Assembly: GCF_007858435.1 (NCBI RefSeq)
Contig: NZ_VIGW01000019.1
Span: 1-40,549, forward strand
Direction of reading: 5' to 3'
Origin: Tsukamurella asaccharolytica
GTDB taxonomy: Bacteria > Actinomycetota > Actinomycetes > Mycobacteriales > Mycobacteriaceae
DNA: 40,549 nucleotides
Position 1 is the stretch's first letter. Each line of letters starts with the position of its first letter. A program made the position numbers and the translations under genes. Under the pieces are notes generated by a model. That model was not told the DNA's origin and made no database searches. It saw only the letters and a program-made list of their open reading frames with translations. Shown in pieces: positions 23,321-30,636 of this stretch.

Positions 23321-25288
23321 TTACGGGACCAGTAAGTGAAGTAGTGAGTCGTAGACGTACCTTGGAAAGTGGCGAGTAAACCAAGTCTGAACTCGCTCCG
23401 ATTCCACTAGATCCAGTGCACGGTCGAGATTCGGGTGAACGAAGTAGCAATTGAAATGGGCGCGCTCGGCCTCTCGTTCTTCGAGCCGGATGAGCGAAGA
23501 GTCACCGATGTCTGCAACCGCCCTGCGCTCGTTGTTTGCAAAAACAGAGGTCGTCCAGCGGTCAAATCCGTCAGATTTGAGGGGTTCGAAATCATCGTAG
23601 GTGAAGACCCAGAATCCATACTCCATGCCCTCGCGATCGTTCATGAACGAACCGAAGAATCCAGCCTCTTCGATCTCTCGAGTTAGTACAGCGTTGGGAG
23701 TCTCCGCCCCCTCGCGAAGTAGAATCCGGGTGACAGTGTTCATGAAGTTGACAGCTTCCTTCGCCTTCGGAGGTCCGTCGCCGGAGTCATGTGCTGGCAT
23801 GGCGGATTCCAGTTTTCGGACGAGCGAGCGACGGAAACGCACCGATTCGGTGTCGATTCCGTTTCGCTGCTCCTGTACGTCAGCCCAGTGCTCATATTCT
23901 TCGATTGCACGCCGCACACCAGTCAATAGTCGCGGTAGCAAGCTTTGGCAATGTTGCCGATATGCCCACTGAGTACGCCACAGGGGCATCCAGTTCTCAC
24001 CTTGAAAGAGAACGATGTCAGCCAATGCTAAGAATCGAACCCTTATGATCTCGTACTCGGCGATTTCATCTGCGTCACCGAGAGGGACACTCGCAACAGC
24101 AATTCGCTCATGCGAGTAGCGGCGCCTGCCGGATCTAATCCACTCGACTATAGTGCTGTCCGAGACGGTGGCCATCTCCCGGGAGACGTCCCTCGTACTT
24201 CTGCTCGCTGATGCGAAATAGTTCAATTTTGGGACATGGGCCATTGAGCTCGGGCCGCGGGAATCGAGTCGCAGTAAGTAGTCTGCGCATATACCGAGAT
24301 ACTTATTCATGGCGACAACGCGACTGTTAAACACCACCCACCGGTAGTACTGAAATCTAGCGACTAGCATCGCCTCGACTGCAGATATTGCGCGTAAACC
24401 AAAACCGATTGCCCAGTGTGCCTGTGACTCATCTGAGTTGCCGTAGGGATCGACCCTTCCTCGCAATAGGTGTAGCTCGAGGGAATGAACCAAGCGACTA
24501 AGGTCATAAAGCCCAAACTCGGTACCTGAATAGTGAGCATCCCGCAGCAGGTAGTCCATTCGATCGACGTCGATGTCTCCTGATATTAGGTCGTGGAGGC
24601 TATGCGACCATGATCCGAGGCCGTCAGCAGGGCTGAGGATCGTATGTACCAATTCCCATTTGATCTGCTCGTGCGAGCGTAGGTCCTCACGTATCCGCTC
24701 CGAGATGAGGATGCCTGCTGTTTCGTGTGGCGGAGACTTCCTTGACATACGATCTATAACCTCGTCGCGATACGGTCTCGGGAGATCGGCGAGAATCGTA
24801 TCTAAATGACTCGCATAGAACCCTTCAAGTGCATGCGAGAAGGGCGGATGGCCGATGTCGTGAATTAGTGCGGCGACAGCGATGGAGTTCTCGACAAGTT
24901 CGAAAAACTCTTGCTGGGTATCTGCGGTGTCCAGGTGAATTCCTAATATCTTGACCCCGTTGGAATCAAACGTCGAAAGAACATCCTGCTGGAACATCCG
25001 GCGCACTAGAGGGGTGGTGTTTTTCCAGGCGTATCGCCACCCGAGTGCGGCGATATGAGCTGCACCAATTGAATGCCCAAATCGATGACCGGTCATGGAG
25101 GGGAATGACGCGAGCGACATAGACGTTTGCGAGACGGACTTTAATCGCTGCATGAAAGGATGGCTAATCACAGGCGCAACGGCGTACGGGAGCTCGACGT
25201 AGTCGTGAACTGGATCTCGAATTGTCACGACCCGCTGGATCGAAGAGTCCCACAGTTCATCATCTCCGATATCGGTGAGATCGACCAC
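23321..25288 (-). CDS. HD-domain dNTP triphosphohydrolase-like protein (COG1078/SAMHD1-like)
   Basis: 655 residues from GTG at 25288. The N-terminal pattern VVTIRDPVHDYVELPYAVAPVISHPFMQRLKSVSQT...GHRFGHSIGAAHIAA (His72) is typical of COG1078. The HD pair His143-Asp144 is in ALIHDIGHPPFSHALEGFY and the last metal ligand Asp242 in DVDRMDYLLRDAHYSGTEFGLYDL. The metal site is therefore complete. The C-terminal ~380 residues are long and less recognisable. Such enzymes cleave dNTPs (or related nucleotides), and dNTP depletion is a known antiphage strategy, so defence is plausible. The region is visibly AT-richer than the chromosome, which points to separate acquisition. Confidence 0.85.
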   Translation of the reverse strand: MVDLTDIGDDELWDSSIQRVVTIRDPVHDYVELPYAVAPVISHPFMQRLKSVSQTSMSLASFPSMTGHRFGHSIGAAHIAALGWRYAWKNTTPLVRRMFQQDVLSTFDSNGVKILGIHLDTADTQQEFFELVENSIAVAALIHDIGHPPFSHALEGFYASHLDTILADLPRPYRDEVIDRMSRKSPPHETAGILISERIREDLRSHEQIKWELVHTILSPADGLGSWSHSLHDLISGDIDVDRMDYLLRDAHYSGTEFGLYDLSRLVHSLELHLLRGRVDPYGNSDESQAHWAIGFGLRAISAVEAMLVARFQYYRWVVFNSRVVAMNKYLGICADYLLRLDSRGPSSMAHVPKLNYFASASRSTRDVSREMATVSDSTIVEWIRSGRRRYSHERIAVASVPLGDADEIAEYEIIRVRFLALADIVLFQGENWMPLWRTQWAYRQHCQSLLPRLLTGVRRAIEEYEHWADVQEQRNGIDTESVRFRRSLVRKLESAMPAHDSGDGPPKAKEAVNFMNTVTRILLREGAETPNAVLTREIEEAGFFGSFMNDREGMEYGFWVFTYDDFEPLKSDGFDRWTTSVFANNERRAVADIGDSSLIRLEEREAERAHFNCYFVHPNLDRALDLVESERVQTWFTRHFPRYVYDSLLHLLVP

Positions 25289-25534
25289 TTGTACCCTCTT
25301 CCGGCTCGGCGCGTCGGGTTGCTCCAGTTCACGATTCTGTCATGCGCACACGGCTGTTCTTCAGAGAAGCCGGTCGTGTCGCAGCCAAATCTACGACCAG
25401 CTTGCTGCGCGGGAGCGTACGAGCAGGCAATGCCTGCGACCCAAAGTAGTAAACAGAAGCAAATAAGAGCGGGTGGCTTCACTCGGACGCTGCGTCGTAG
25501 CACCGTCCCAGGGGTAGCGACTGGCGACGAGTGG

Positions 25535-26446
25535 TCAGATCGCTGTCCCCGCGAACCTCAAGCTTGTGGTCGGCGTGTATCGAGTACGCGACCACGTCGA
25601 TGCTTGGTTGCTCTGGCGCAGCGATGAGCTATGCCGCAGTATGTGATCGCCGGCGACGATCACGAGGCTGTCGATGCTGTGGGGCAATTCCAGCTCTCGC
25701 GACGGCGTCGAGTGGATGTCCGGGAAGTCGCGATCGAGTGACTGCCAGATGTCGAGTCCTCGGCCGAGGGTGCCGCATGTAAGTGCCGCTACGCGGTGAA
25801 CACGGGCCTCCCACAGACTCGCGACGACGTTCGTGGCCTGCGGGCTTGCCAGCCAGTCTTGGACGTTGTCGACGATGACGCGGTTCATGTCGCACGGGCG
25901 ACTGTGGCCGATACCCCACCCGAGGAAATAGATCCCCGGCGGTGCTTCGGTGGCCGCAATCGGATCGCACTGCCCACCTCCGAGCATGGTGCGAATCGGA
26001 TACCACAGATGCGGTACCTCGCGGGGATGAGCAACATCGCGTGCTTCGACTTCGAGCAGGTAGGGAGCGAGCCGTTCAGCGAGATGCTTGAGCCGAGGTC
26101 GTCTGAATTGACCGGGAATCTCGGGAGAATCCCCGGCGCTGATCATGACGGTCCATACGGATTTCATTCCGGGGATGACGACGTGTGGCTGCTGTCCGAT
26201 CTCGCGCCGGTATCCATCCTCGAAGGACTTGATCTTTCCGTCGGTGATCTCTTTGATCTCGACAACGTGCCGGCTTGACCAGTAGTCAGGTACTGCGCCG
26301 CTCCTGACCCTTGTACACACACGCTGGAGACCGTCATCGCTCAGCGCCTGCGCAACCCGTGCTACCGCGTGCATCTCCGTGCGTGATGCAGCGCATGCGT
26401 CATGCGTGCACGGCTCTGGTGGCCGAAACGATGACGGCCTGTCCAT
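25535..26446 (-). CDS. Putative PD-(D/E)xK nuclease-like protein
   Basis: 303 residues from ATG at 26446. The segment VRSGAVPDYWSSRHVVEIKEITD has Pro53-Asp54 and Glu63-x-Lys65 in the spacing of a PD-(D/E)xK core, and IKSFEDGYRREIGQQPHVVIPG follows. Later parts (GIYFLGWGIGHSRPCDMNRVIVDNVQDWLASPQATNVVASLWEA) are unassigned. It is eight bases behind the DUF2188 gene on the same strand, so the two are probably one operon. It could be a restriction-like effector. No close family is recognised, and the nuclease call rests on this short motif. Confidence 0.6.
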   Translation of the reverse strand: MDRPSSFRPPEPCTHDACAASRTEMHAVARVAQALSDDGLQRVCTRVRSGAVPDYWSSRHVVEIKEITDGKIKSFEDGYRREIGQQPHVVIPGMKSVWTVMISAGDSPEIPGQFRRPRLKHLAERLAPYLLEVEARDVAHPREVPHLWYPIRTMLGGGQCDPIAATEAPPGIYFLGWGIGHSRPCDMNRVIVDNVQDWLASPQATNVVASLWEARVHRVAALTCGTLGRGLDIWQSLDRDFPDIHSTPSRELELPHSIDSLVIVAGDHILRHSSSLRQSNQASTWSRTRYTPTTSLRFAGTAI

Positions 26447-26454
26447 GGCTGGCG

Positions 26455-26685
26455 CTATCCGCGCGGCGGGTGCTGGTCACGTGACCGCGGGTACGTGTTC
26501 TTCGCGCCGATCGTGCCGTCCATGTTCTTGATGACATGCTCGACGCCACGGTTGATGGCTGCCTCGCGGCCAGCAGCGACCGCCTCCGCCTTCGTGTTGA
26601 ACGTGGCAGAGGCGCGTTGGTTGCCCTCGACCTTGTTCTTCCAGCTGTCACCCTCGTGATACGTATCGATGTCACCCTTGGCCAT
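26455..26685 (-). CDS. DUF2188-like small protein
   Basis: 76 residues from ATG at 26685, with GAAGGAG ahead. The body KGDIDTYHEGDSWKNKVEGNQRASATFNTKAEAVAAGREAAINRGVEHVIKNMDGTIGAKNTY matches the DUF2188 layout: a trimmed beta-hairpin with W-x-N/K, then a helix beginning with T-x-AEAV-x-x-GR, and a final I-x-x-x-DG-I strand. These small proteins of unknown role are common in bacteria. It is the first gene of an apparent two-gene operon with the nuclease-like protein, and divergent from the GNAT gene. Confidence 0.8.
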   Translation of the reverse strand: MAKGDIDTYHEGDSWKNKVEGNQRASATFNTKAEAVAAGREAAINRGVEHVIKNMDGTIGAKNTYPRSRDQHPPRG

Positions 26686-26800
26686 CGTGATCGCTCCTTC
26701 GTTCGCCGGAGTTTCCGACTCGCTCTTCAGGCTACAAGTCAGCGCCGACAGGTTTGAGCTTGGAAATAGTAGGGAGCCAAAGCAATTGCCTCCCGATATA

Positions 26801-26811
26801 GACTATAAGTC
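26801..26811. promoter_or_regulatory. C-box-like operator upstream of the GNAT gene
   Basis: GACT-ATA-AGTC is a perfect symmetric match to the GACT-N3-AGTC C-box bound by restriction-modification controller proteins. It lies 44 bases before the GNAT start, overlaps a -10-like TATAAG, and is in the divergent gap shared with the DUF2188 gene. Confidence 0.55.
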
Positions 26812-26854
26812 CTATCCCGCGCCACGACGCCGTAAGGCCACCCCAGGGGGTCCC

Positions 26855-27385
26855 GTGCCCGTAGTCCTGTCTGCCCTAGCCGACGCCCATGTGCCCGCCG
26901 TGGTGGCCGCCTGCGCCGACTGGCGGGAACTGGCGGCGTTTGGGCCACCGTATTGGCGGCCGCGTAGCGAGGCGGAACTCCGGCGCAAGGTGGCGGCGAC
27001 CGCGGGGCCGGCGCCAGCGACGGAGTACACGTTCGTGCTGGAGGACGACGGGCGGCTCGTGGGGGAGTGCTCGCTTCACGCCATCGACTGGCGAAACCGC
27101 GTGGCGCAGGTCGGGGTATGCGTGTGGGCGCCGGTGGATCGTCGCTCAGGCTTTGGCCGGTACGGCGTCGAGCAGATGGTGGTGTGGGGATTCGGTGAAC
27201 TCGGGCTGCTGCGGCTGGAGGCGTGGATCCTGGCGGGCAACACCGGCTCAGCGGCTCTGTTCAAGCGGCTGGGGTTCGAGCACGAGGGCACGCTCCGGGC
27301 GCGGTACCAGCATGCCGGTACTCGCCGCGACATCGAAGTCTATGCCCTGCTCGCCGATTCAGTTGACGGAACTTCGACTGTGTAG
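26855..27385 (+). CDS. GNAT-family N-acetyltransferase (RimJ/RimL-like)
   Basis: 176 residues from GTG at 26855, with AGGGGG four bases ahead; an open frame continues upstream through the operator but is not protein-like. Seen are the N-terminal strand/helix PVVLSALADAHVPAVVAACADW, the core strands YTFVLEDDGRLVGECSLHAIDWRNRVAQVGVCVWAP, the acetyl-CoA loop region RRSGFGRYGVEQMVVWGF, and the late motif LRLEAWILAGNTGSAALFKRLGFEHEGTLRARYQHAGTRRDIEVYAL typical of Acetyltransf_3. The substrate is unknown (protein N-terminus, small molecule or aminoacyl-tRNA are all possible). It leads a plus-strand block with the 27441 gene and the two XRE genes. Confidence 0.85.
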   Translation: MPVVLSALADAHVPAVVAACADWRELAAFGPPYWRPRSEAELRRKVAATAGPAPATEYTFVLEDDGRLVGECSLHAIDWRNRVAQVGVCVWAPVDRRSGFGRYGVEQMVVWGFGELGLLRLEAWILAGNTGSAALFKRLGFEHEGTLRARYQHAGTRRDIEVYALLADSVDGTSTV

Positions 27386-27440
27386 CAACAGTTTTGCTCT
27401 GGGCAGACGGCCGCCGGTTTGTTATACTTATGCCTAAGTA

Positions 27441-28577
27441 ATGGCACGTCGCACTCACCCATCCGTGAACGCTGAACTCCGCAAGACCAAGGCGGCGCTT
27501 TTGGCCGTCTCGTCGGCATTCGCCGGCGTCCTCCTGATCACCTTCGCGGGATGGTTCGACGGCCTGGAGCTCGGTCCGTGGAACTGGCTGCACGTCATCC
27601 CCTTCGGTGAGTTCGGCGGCATTCTCTTTGGTGCCGGCGTCATCGGGGCGTACTTCGAGTACGGCATGCGCAAGGAGCAAGCCGCCGTGGTCGTTGAGCA
27701 GGTGGACAAGGGGATCGACCGGAGCATCCCGAAGATCCGCGATGCGGTCGTGGAAGCGTTCGCCATCCACCCTGAGGATCTTCGCCGCGTCGCCACGCCG
27801 GAGCTGCTCGATGACCTGGCGGCCAACGCCATGAGCCTGCGTCTCGGCGACGAGCAGTTCGCTCGAGAGATCTACGCCGACATCCGCGACCAGGCGGTCA
27901 AAGCAGCGGAACGCTGGCACGACGTCGAAGTTCGCATCAGGCTCTCTAAGGCCTTAGAGAGGAGTGCCGGAGGCACTCCTCTGTTCGACGTCACCGTGGA
28001 ATGGGAGTACACCACGGTGCCCAGCGGCACAGTGCGCCGGTTCGCCTGCACCTCCGATCGCGCGGAGTACAACGAGCTGCTGCTCGATGTTCCGGCGACG
28101 TCGCCGTGGCTGATGACCAACCGTCCAGGGATGGATGCCTCGAGCAAGGAGAGCTACGAACTCCTCGAGCTGACGGTGGATGGTATCCCGCAGGTGATTC
28201 GACGGACGGTGCGCAAGAACGGACAGACCTACTCGGTGGCGTTGGCCGATACTGCGAGATCCGGCCAACCCGTGCGCATCCGCCAAGTGTTCCGCACGAT
28301 CACGCCGCAGTGGGGGCACCGACTGTTCTTTGAGCTTCCGCAGCCGGGACGGAACATGTCCCTGACGATGGACTACACCGATACCGACATCGTGGATATG
28401 CGCGTCAGCGACACCGTCGGTTCAGCCCGCGCGCCGCAGGTCACTCGTACTCCGCGGGGAGTGGCCGGTAAGACGATCACCGTCGAGTCGCGAGGGTGGC
28501 TCATGCCGCACAGCGGCTTCGCGTTCACGTGGGCGCTGAGAGCAGAACTGCCCCGCGACGATCGCGAGGCAGCCTGA
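27441..28577 (+). CDS. Two-TM membrane protein with beta-rich cytoplasmic domain
   Basis: 378 residues from ATG at 27441. No Shine-Dalgarno is seen. A TATACT hexamer at 27423-27428 would start transcription only a few bases before the ATG, so the message may be nearly leaderless. Two membrane helices (ALLAVSSAFAGVLLITFAGWF and GGILFGAGVIGAYFEYGM) are joined by a short loop. A helical stretch to ~165 follows, then a beta-rich domain (LFDVTVEWEYTTVPSGTVRRFACTS ... HRLFFELPQPGRNMSLTMDYTDTDIVDMRV ... GWLMPHSGFAFTWALRAEL). The layout of two helices plus a ligand-like beta domain recalls membrane effectors of signalling-type defence, but no homologue is recognised. Confidence 0.8.
   Translation: MARRTHPSVNAELRKTKAALLAVSSAFAGVLLITFAGWFDGLELGPWNWLHVIPFGEFGGILFGAGVIGAYFEYGMRKEQAAVVVEQVDKGIDRSIPKIRDAVVEAFAIHPEDLRRVATPELLDDLAANAMSLRLGDEQFAREIYADIRDQAVKAAERWHDVEVRIRLSKALERSAGGTPLFDVTVEWEYTTVPSGTVRRFACTSDRAEYNELLLDVPATSPWLMTNRPGMDASSKESYELLELTVDGIPQVIRRTVRKNGQTYSVALADTARSGQPVRIRQVFRTITPQWGHRLFFELPQPGRNMSLTMDYTDTDIVDMRVSDTVGSARAPQVTRTPRGVAGKTITVESRGWLMPHSGFAFTWALRAELPRDDREAA
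27942..27982. repeat. Two overlapping perfect palindromes inside the 27441 gene
   Basis: CTCTCTAAGG-CCTTAGAGAG (27942-27961, 20 bases, no loop) shares its end with AGAGGAGTGCC-GGA-GGCACTCCTCT (27958-27982). Both are perfect and mutually exclusive as RNA hairpins. They lie at the junction of the helical and beta domains. Confidence 0.9.
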
Positions 28578-28727
28578 TCTGATTCTTCTGTGACGTGGGG
28601 CCTACTCGCCGCCACCCACGAACTCACCGCCTCCGCGCATGTCACCCACCCCCTTTCCCGGTTTCTGCAGGTCAATGGCCGCGCCCGGTGCCCGTGGCAC
28701 CCGGTGCGGTCGCTAGAACAGTACCAG

Positions 28728-28768
28728 GATTCAAAGTCTAGGGATTCATAGTCTCTGGATTCACAGGG
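28728..28768. promoter_or_regulatory. Three tandem C-box-like operators before the first XRE gene
   Basis: GATT-CAA-AGTC (28728-28738), GATT-CAT-AGTC (28743-28753) and GATT-CAC-AGGG (28758-28768) repeat with a 15-base period and four-base spacers. The form matches controller-protein C-boxes (GACT-N3-AGTC) with a T at the third base. The start codon is 22 bases further on. Confidence 0.65.
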
Positions 28769-28790
28769 TTGTGACAGGTGGGGTTAGTGG

Positions 28791-29051
28791 GTGCCCCCGC
28801 CGTCCAAGTCGACCGTTACGCCCGCCACGCGGGAATTCGGGCGACGGGTGGCCGCCAGGCGGACGGAACTGGCGCTCAGCCAGGAGAAGGCAGCCGAACG
28901 GATCGGCGTGCACTGGACGTACTTGGGGCAGGTAGAGCGTGGCAGGCGAAACGTCACGTTACATAACATCCTGAAGATTGCCGAGGGGTTGGAGATCACC
29001 CCGGGGGAGCTGATCGACGGGTTGCCGGCGCCGGTGGTCGAGGGGGAGTAG
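28791..29051 (+). CDS. XRE regulator 1, controller-protein-like
   Basis: 86 residues from GTG at 28791. A single HTH_3 domain: TREFGRRVAARRTELALSQEKAAERIGVHWTYLGQVERGRRNVTLHNILKIAEGLEITPGELI. The pattern SQE-x-x-A...H-x-TYL-x-x-xERG-RN-x-x-L-x-NI is that of the small C proteins which time expression of restriction genes, and C-box-like repeats lie directly upstream, so autoregulation is likely. It is a paralogue of the next gene (about two thirds of aligned residues identical). No restriction gene is adjacent. Confidence 0.85.
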   Translation: MPPPSKSTVTPATREFGRRVAARRTELALSQEKAAERIGVHWTYLGQVERGRRNVTLHNILKIAEGLEITPGELIDGLPAPVVEGE

Positions 29052-29150
29052 CCGGCCAGGCGGACGAGCCGCTGGTTCGCCCTACTGCCTCCCTGTCGTC
29101 CCGGCCGATTCCGCGAACGATGCTGGTGGAGCGATCGCCGAACACTACCC

Positions 29151-29176
29151 GACTCATCGTCTCTGGATTCTTAGTC
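29151..29176. promoter_or_regulatory. Paired C-box-like operators before the second XRE gene
   Basis: GACT-CAT-CGTC (29151-29161) and GATT-CTT-AGTC (29166-29176) with a TCTG spacer, the same 15-base period as at 28728-28768. The shared core GTCTCTGGATTC occurs at both places (28751-28762 and 29159-29170). Confidence 0.65.
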
Positions 29177-29201
29177 TTGCGACCGATGAGCTTGTACGGC
29201 C

Positions 29202-29468
29202 ATGTCAAAGCCATCTCCAGAGCCACTGTCGGACGTCGCCCGAGAGTTCGGGCGACGGGTGCAGCAGCGCCGGAAGGAGCTGGGGTTGACGCAGGAGGTT
29301 GCCGCCGAGCGCATGGGGCTGCACTGGACGTACCTGGGGCAGGTCGAGCGGGGCCGGCGGAATGTGAGCCTGCACAACATTGTGCGGATCGCGGAGGGGT
29401 TGGAGGTGGATGCGGGAGCAATGCTGCGGAATCTAGGCGAATTGGAAGACATCTCTTCGAATAGGTAA
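29202..29468 (+). CDS. XRE regulator 2, controller-protein-like paralogue
   Basis: 88 residues from ATG at 29202. SDVAREFGRRVQQRRKELGLTQEVAAERMGLHWTYLGQVERGRRNVSLHNIVRIAEGLEVDAGAML aligns without gaps to the preceding regulator. Recognition-helix residues (HWTYLGQVERGRRN) are identical, so both probably bind the same boxes. Only the ends differ, with an acidic tail (GELEDISSNR) here. The tandem copies, each with its own operators, suggest duplication. It is followed by a hairpin shared with the convergent small gene. Confidence 0.87.
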   Translation: MSKPSPEPLSDVAREFGRRVQQRRKELGLTQEVAAERMGLHWTYLGQVERGRRNVSLHNIVRIAEGLEVDAGAMLRNLGELEDISSNR

Positions 29469-29493
29469 AATCCCCCGCCCAGCGGACGGGGGA
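29467..29493 (-). terminator. Terminator-like hairpin between convergent genes
   Basis: TCCCCCG...CGGGGGA (29471-29493). On the minus strand it is followed by TTTT, so it best serves the small minus-strand gene; on the plus strand it may also end the XRE transcript. Confidence 0.65.
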
Positions 29494-29501
29494 CCTACGT
29501 G

Positions 29502-29657
29502 TCACAGAATGTGTCGGATGCGATCGATACACGATTCGAACTTCCTGAGATCTTCAGAACTAGGCTCGTCAGATCGCCAATCTTCGGCGATCGTCTCCAA
29601 GAGGCCGACGAGATCCCCTTCGGGGTGGCATTCTGAGTTCTCCAACGAACGAGACAT
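29502..29657 (-). CDS. Small acidic protein
   Basis: 51 residues from ATG at 29657, with GAGGAG ahead; an in-frame ATG at 29702 lacks such a site. The sequence SRSLENSECHPEGDLVGLLETIAEDWRSDEPSSEDLRKFESCIDRIRHIL is acidic and helical. No family is recognised. Size and charge would suit an immunity or antitoxin-like partner, but that is only a guess. It follows the membrane/coiled-coil cassette on the same strand after a ~190-base gap holding hairpins. Confidence 0.55.
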   Translation of the reverse strand: MSRSLENSECHPEGDLVGLLETIAEDWRSDEPSSEDLRKFESCIDRIRHIL

Positions 29658-29703
29658 CGCAGCTTCTCCTCTGCGAAATCCACCGCTCAGATCTTCTGGC
29701 ACG

Positions 29704-29847
29704 TGGCCTGCCGGTTTGCGGCAGGCCAGCGCAATCCGTCAAATCTGGATTGTTTGAGCCCGCCGCAAACTCTCAGTCAAATATAACATACTATGACTAA
29801 TTAGTCAAGCGTATTGCATGCATCTTGCTTTGCGCTTGACATGCAAT
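29704..29847. promoter_or_regulatory. AT-rich regulatory gap with three inverted repeats
   Basis: TGGCCTGCCG-N5-CGGCAGGCCA (29704-29728) is a strong hairpin in the leader of the small minus-strand gene, or the terminator of the cassette before it. TGACTAATTAGTCA (29794-29807) is a perfect palindrome that contains GACT-N4-AGTC, close to the C-box form. ATTGCATG (29813-29820) pairs with CATGCAAT (29840-29847). The stretch is much richer in A/T than its surroundings. Confidence 0.6.
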
Positions 29848-30629
29848 CACCTCTTCTTCTTTCGAGCCTCCAGCCGTTCGTACCAAAGTCGTCCTTCGTG
29901 ACCTCCGCGATCTCGTATTGCGTCGCGCAAAAGCGCTGTTTGTTCGTTGAGTGAGTTACGCGCTGCGGACATTCGATCTCTCTCAGATCTTAGGGAGTCC
30001 CTTGCTGAGCGCATTTTAGTGACGGCCGACTGGAATGCGTCCACCTTACTCTGGGCTACGGCGCGGCTGCTTCCGACCGCATTGTTTCGGACTTCGATCG
30101 ACCTGGTGCGGGCCTCGACAACCTTCTTGATTTGACCGTCAAGCGTACCAATCCTGGTACGCACAGACTCGATCTGAGCATGAGCCGCATCTGCAGCTCT
30201 GAAACTAGCGTAGTGTTGTTGCCGCGCGATTTCAAAGACGATCTTTGTTCGCGAATTCTGAACAAGTGCTTGTGTCTTTGACCGCTCGGTCTCGACCTTC
30301 GAGACCGCGATCCGTAGCGCTCGCGAATCAGCTAGAGCCTCATCGGTGACAGTTTGGGCGTAGAGGGGTGTTACTGCGATATTCGTATTCATCGCGGGAG
30401 CTGACCTGGTCGTGACGCCGTGGCCAACAGTCGTCTTCCGTCGATGCGACGGTGGAAGTCGCTTTGGGGTGGACGATGGTGCCGACATCAAGTAGTGCGC
30501 TAGAAATATGCACAATATTGCGATCAAGACCACCGACTGTACGGTGAGTCCGATTGATAGCAATAACAGCGCTGCCTCTACGCTACCAAGAGCGAAGAGC
30601 GTCCAACTTGTTGCCGATGATCGATTCAT
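29847..30629 (-). CDS. Membrane-anchored coiled-coil protein
   Basis: 260 residues from ATG at 30629, seven bases after the stop of the gene before it. Two membrane helices lie near the N-terminus (WTLFALGSVEAALLLLSIGLTVQ and SVVLIAILCIFLAHYLM). A basic linker (STPKRLPPSHRRK) and a long coiled coil (roughly residues 90-245: ADSRALRIAVSKVETERSKTQ ... FQSAVTKMRSARDSLRSERDRMSAARNSL) follow, and it ends with a basic RKKKR. No catalytic motif is seen. It is the third gene of a low-GC minus-strand cassette; the function is unknown. Confidence 0.7.
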   Translation of the reverse strand: MNRSSATSWTLFALGSVEAALLLLSIGLTVQSVVLIAILCIFLAHYLMSAPSSTPKRLPPSHRRKTTVGHGVTTRSAPAMNTNIAVTPLYAQTVTDEALADSRALRIAVSKVETERSKTQALVQNSRTKIVFEIARQQHYASFRAADAAHAQIESVRTRIGTLDGQIKKVVEARTRSIEVRNNAVGSSRAVAQSKVDAFQSAVTKMRSARDSLRSERDRMSAARNSLNEQTALLRDAIRDRGGHEGRLWYERLEARKKKR

Positions 30630-30636
30630 TCTGTTT

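Noticed and set aside
25225-25503. A 92-residue minus-strand frame with a lipoprotein-like start (CFCLLLWVAGIAC)
   Set aside because: It starts at GTG with no ribosome site and its end overlaps the start of the HD-domain gene by 64 bases on the same strand. The second half has no protein-like pattern. It could be real, but the support is too weak.
28728-28768. A short CRISPR-like array in the 15-base repeats
   Set aside because: The period is far too short for repeat plus spacer, the spacers are four bases, and no cas genes are present; operator repeats explain it.
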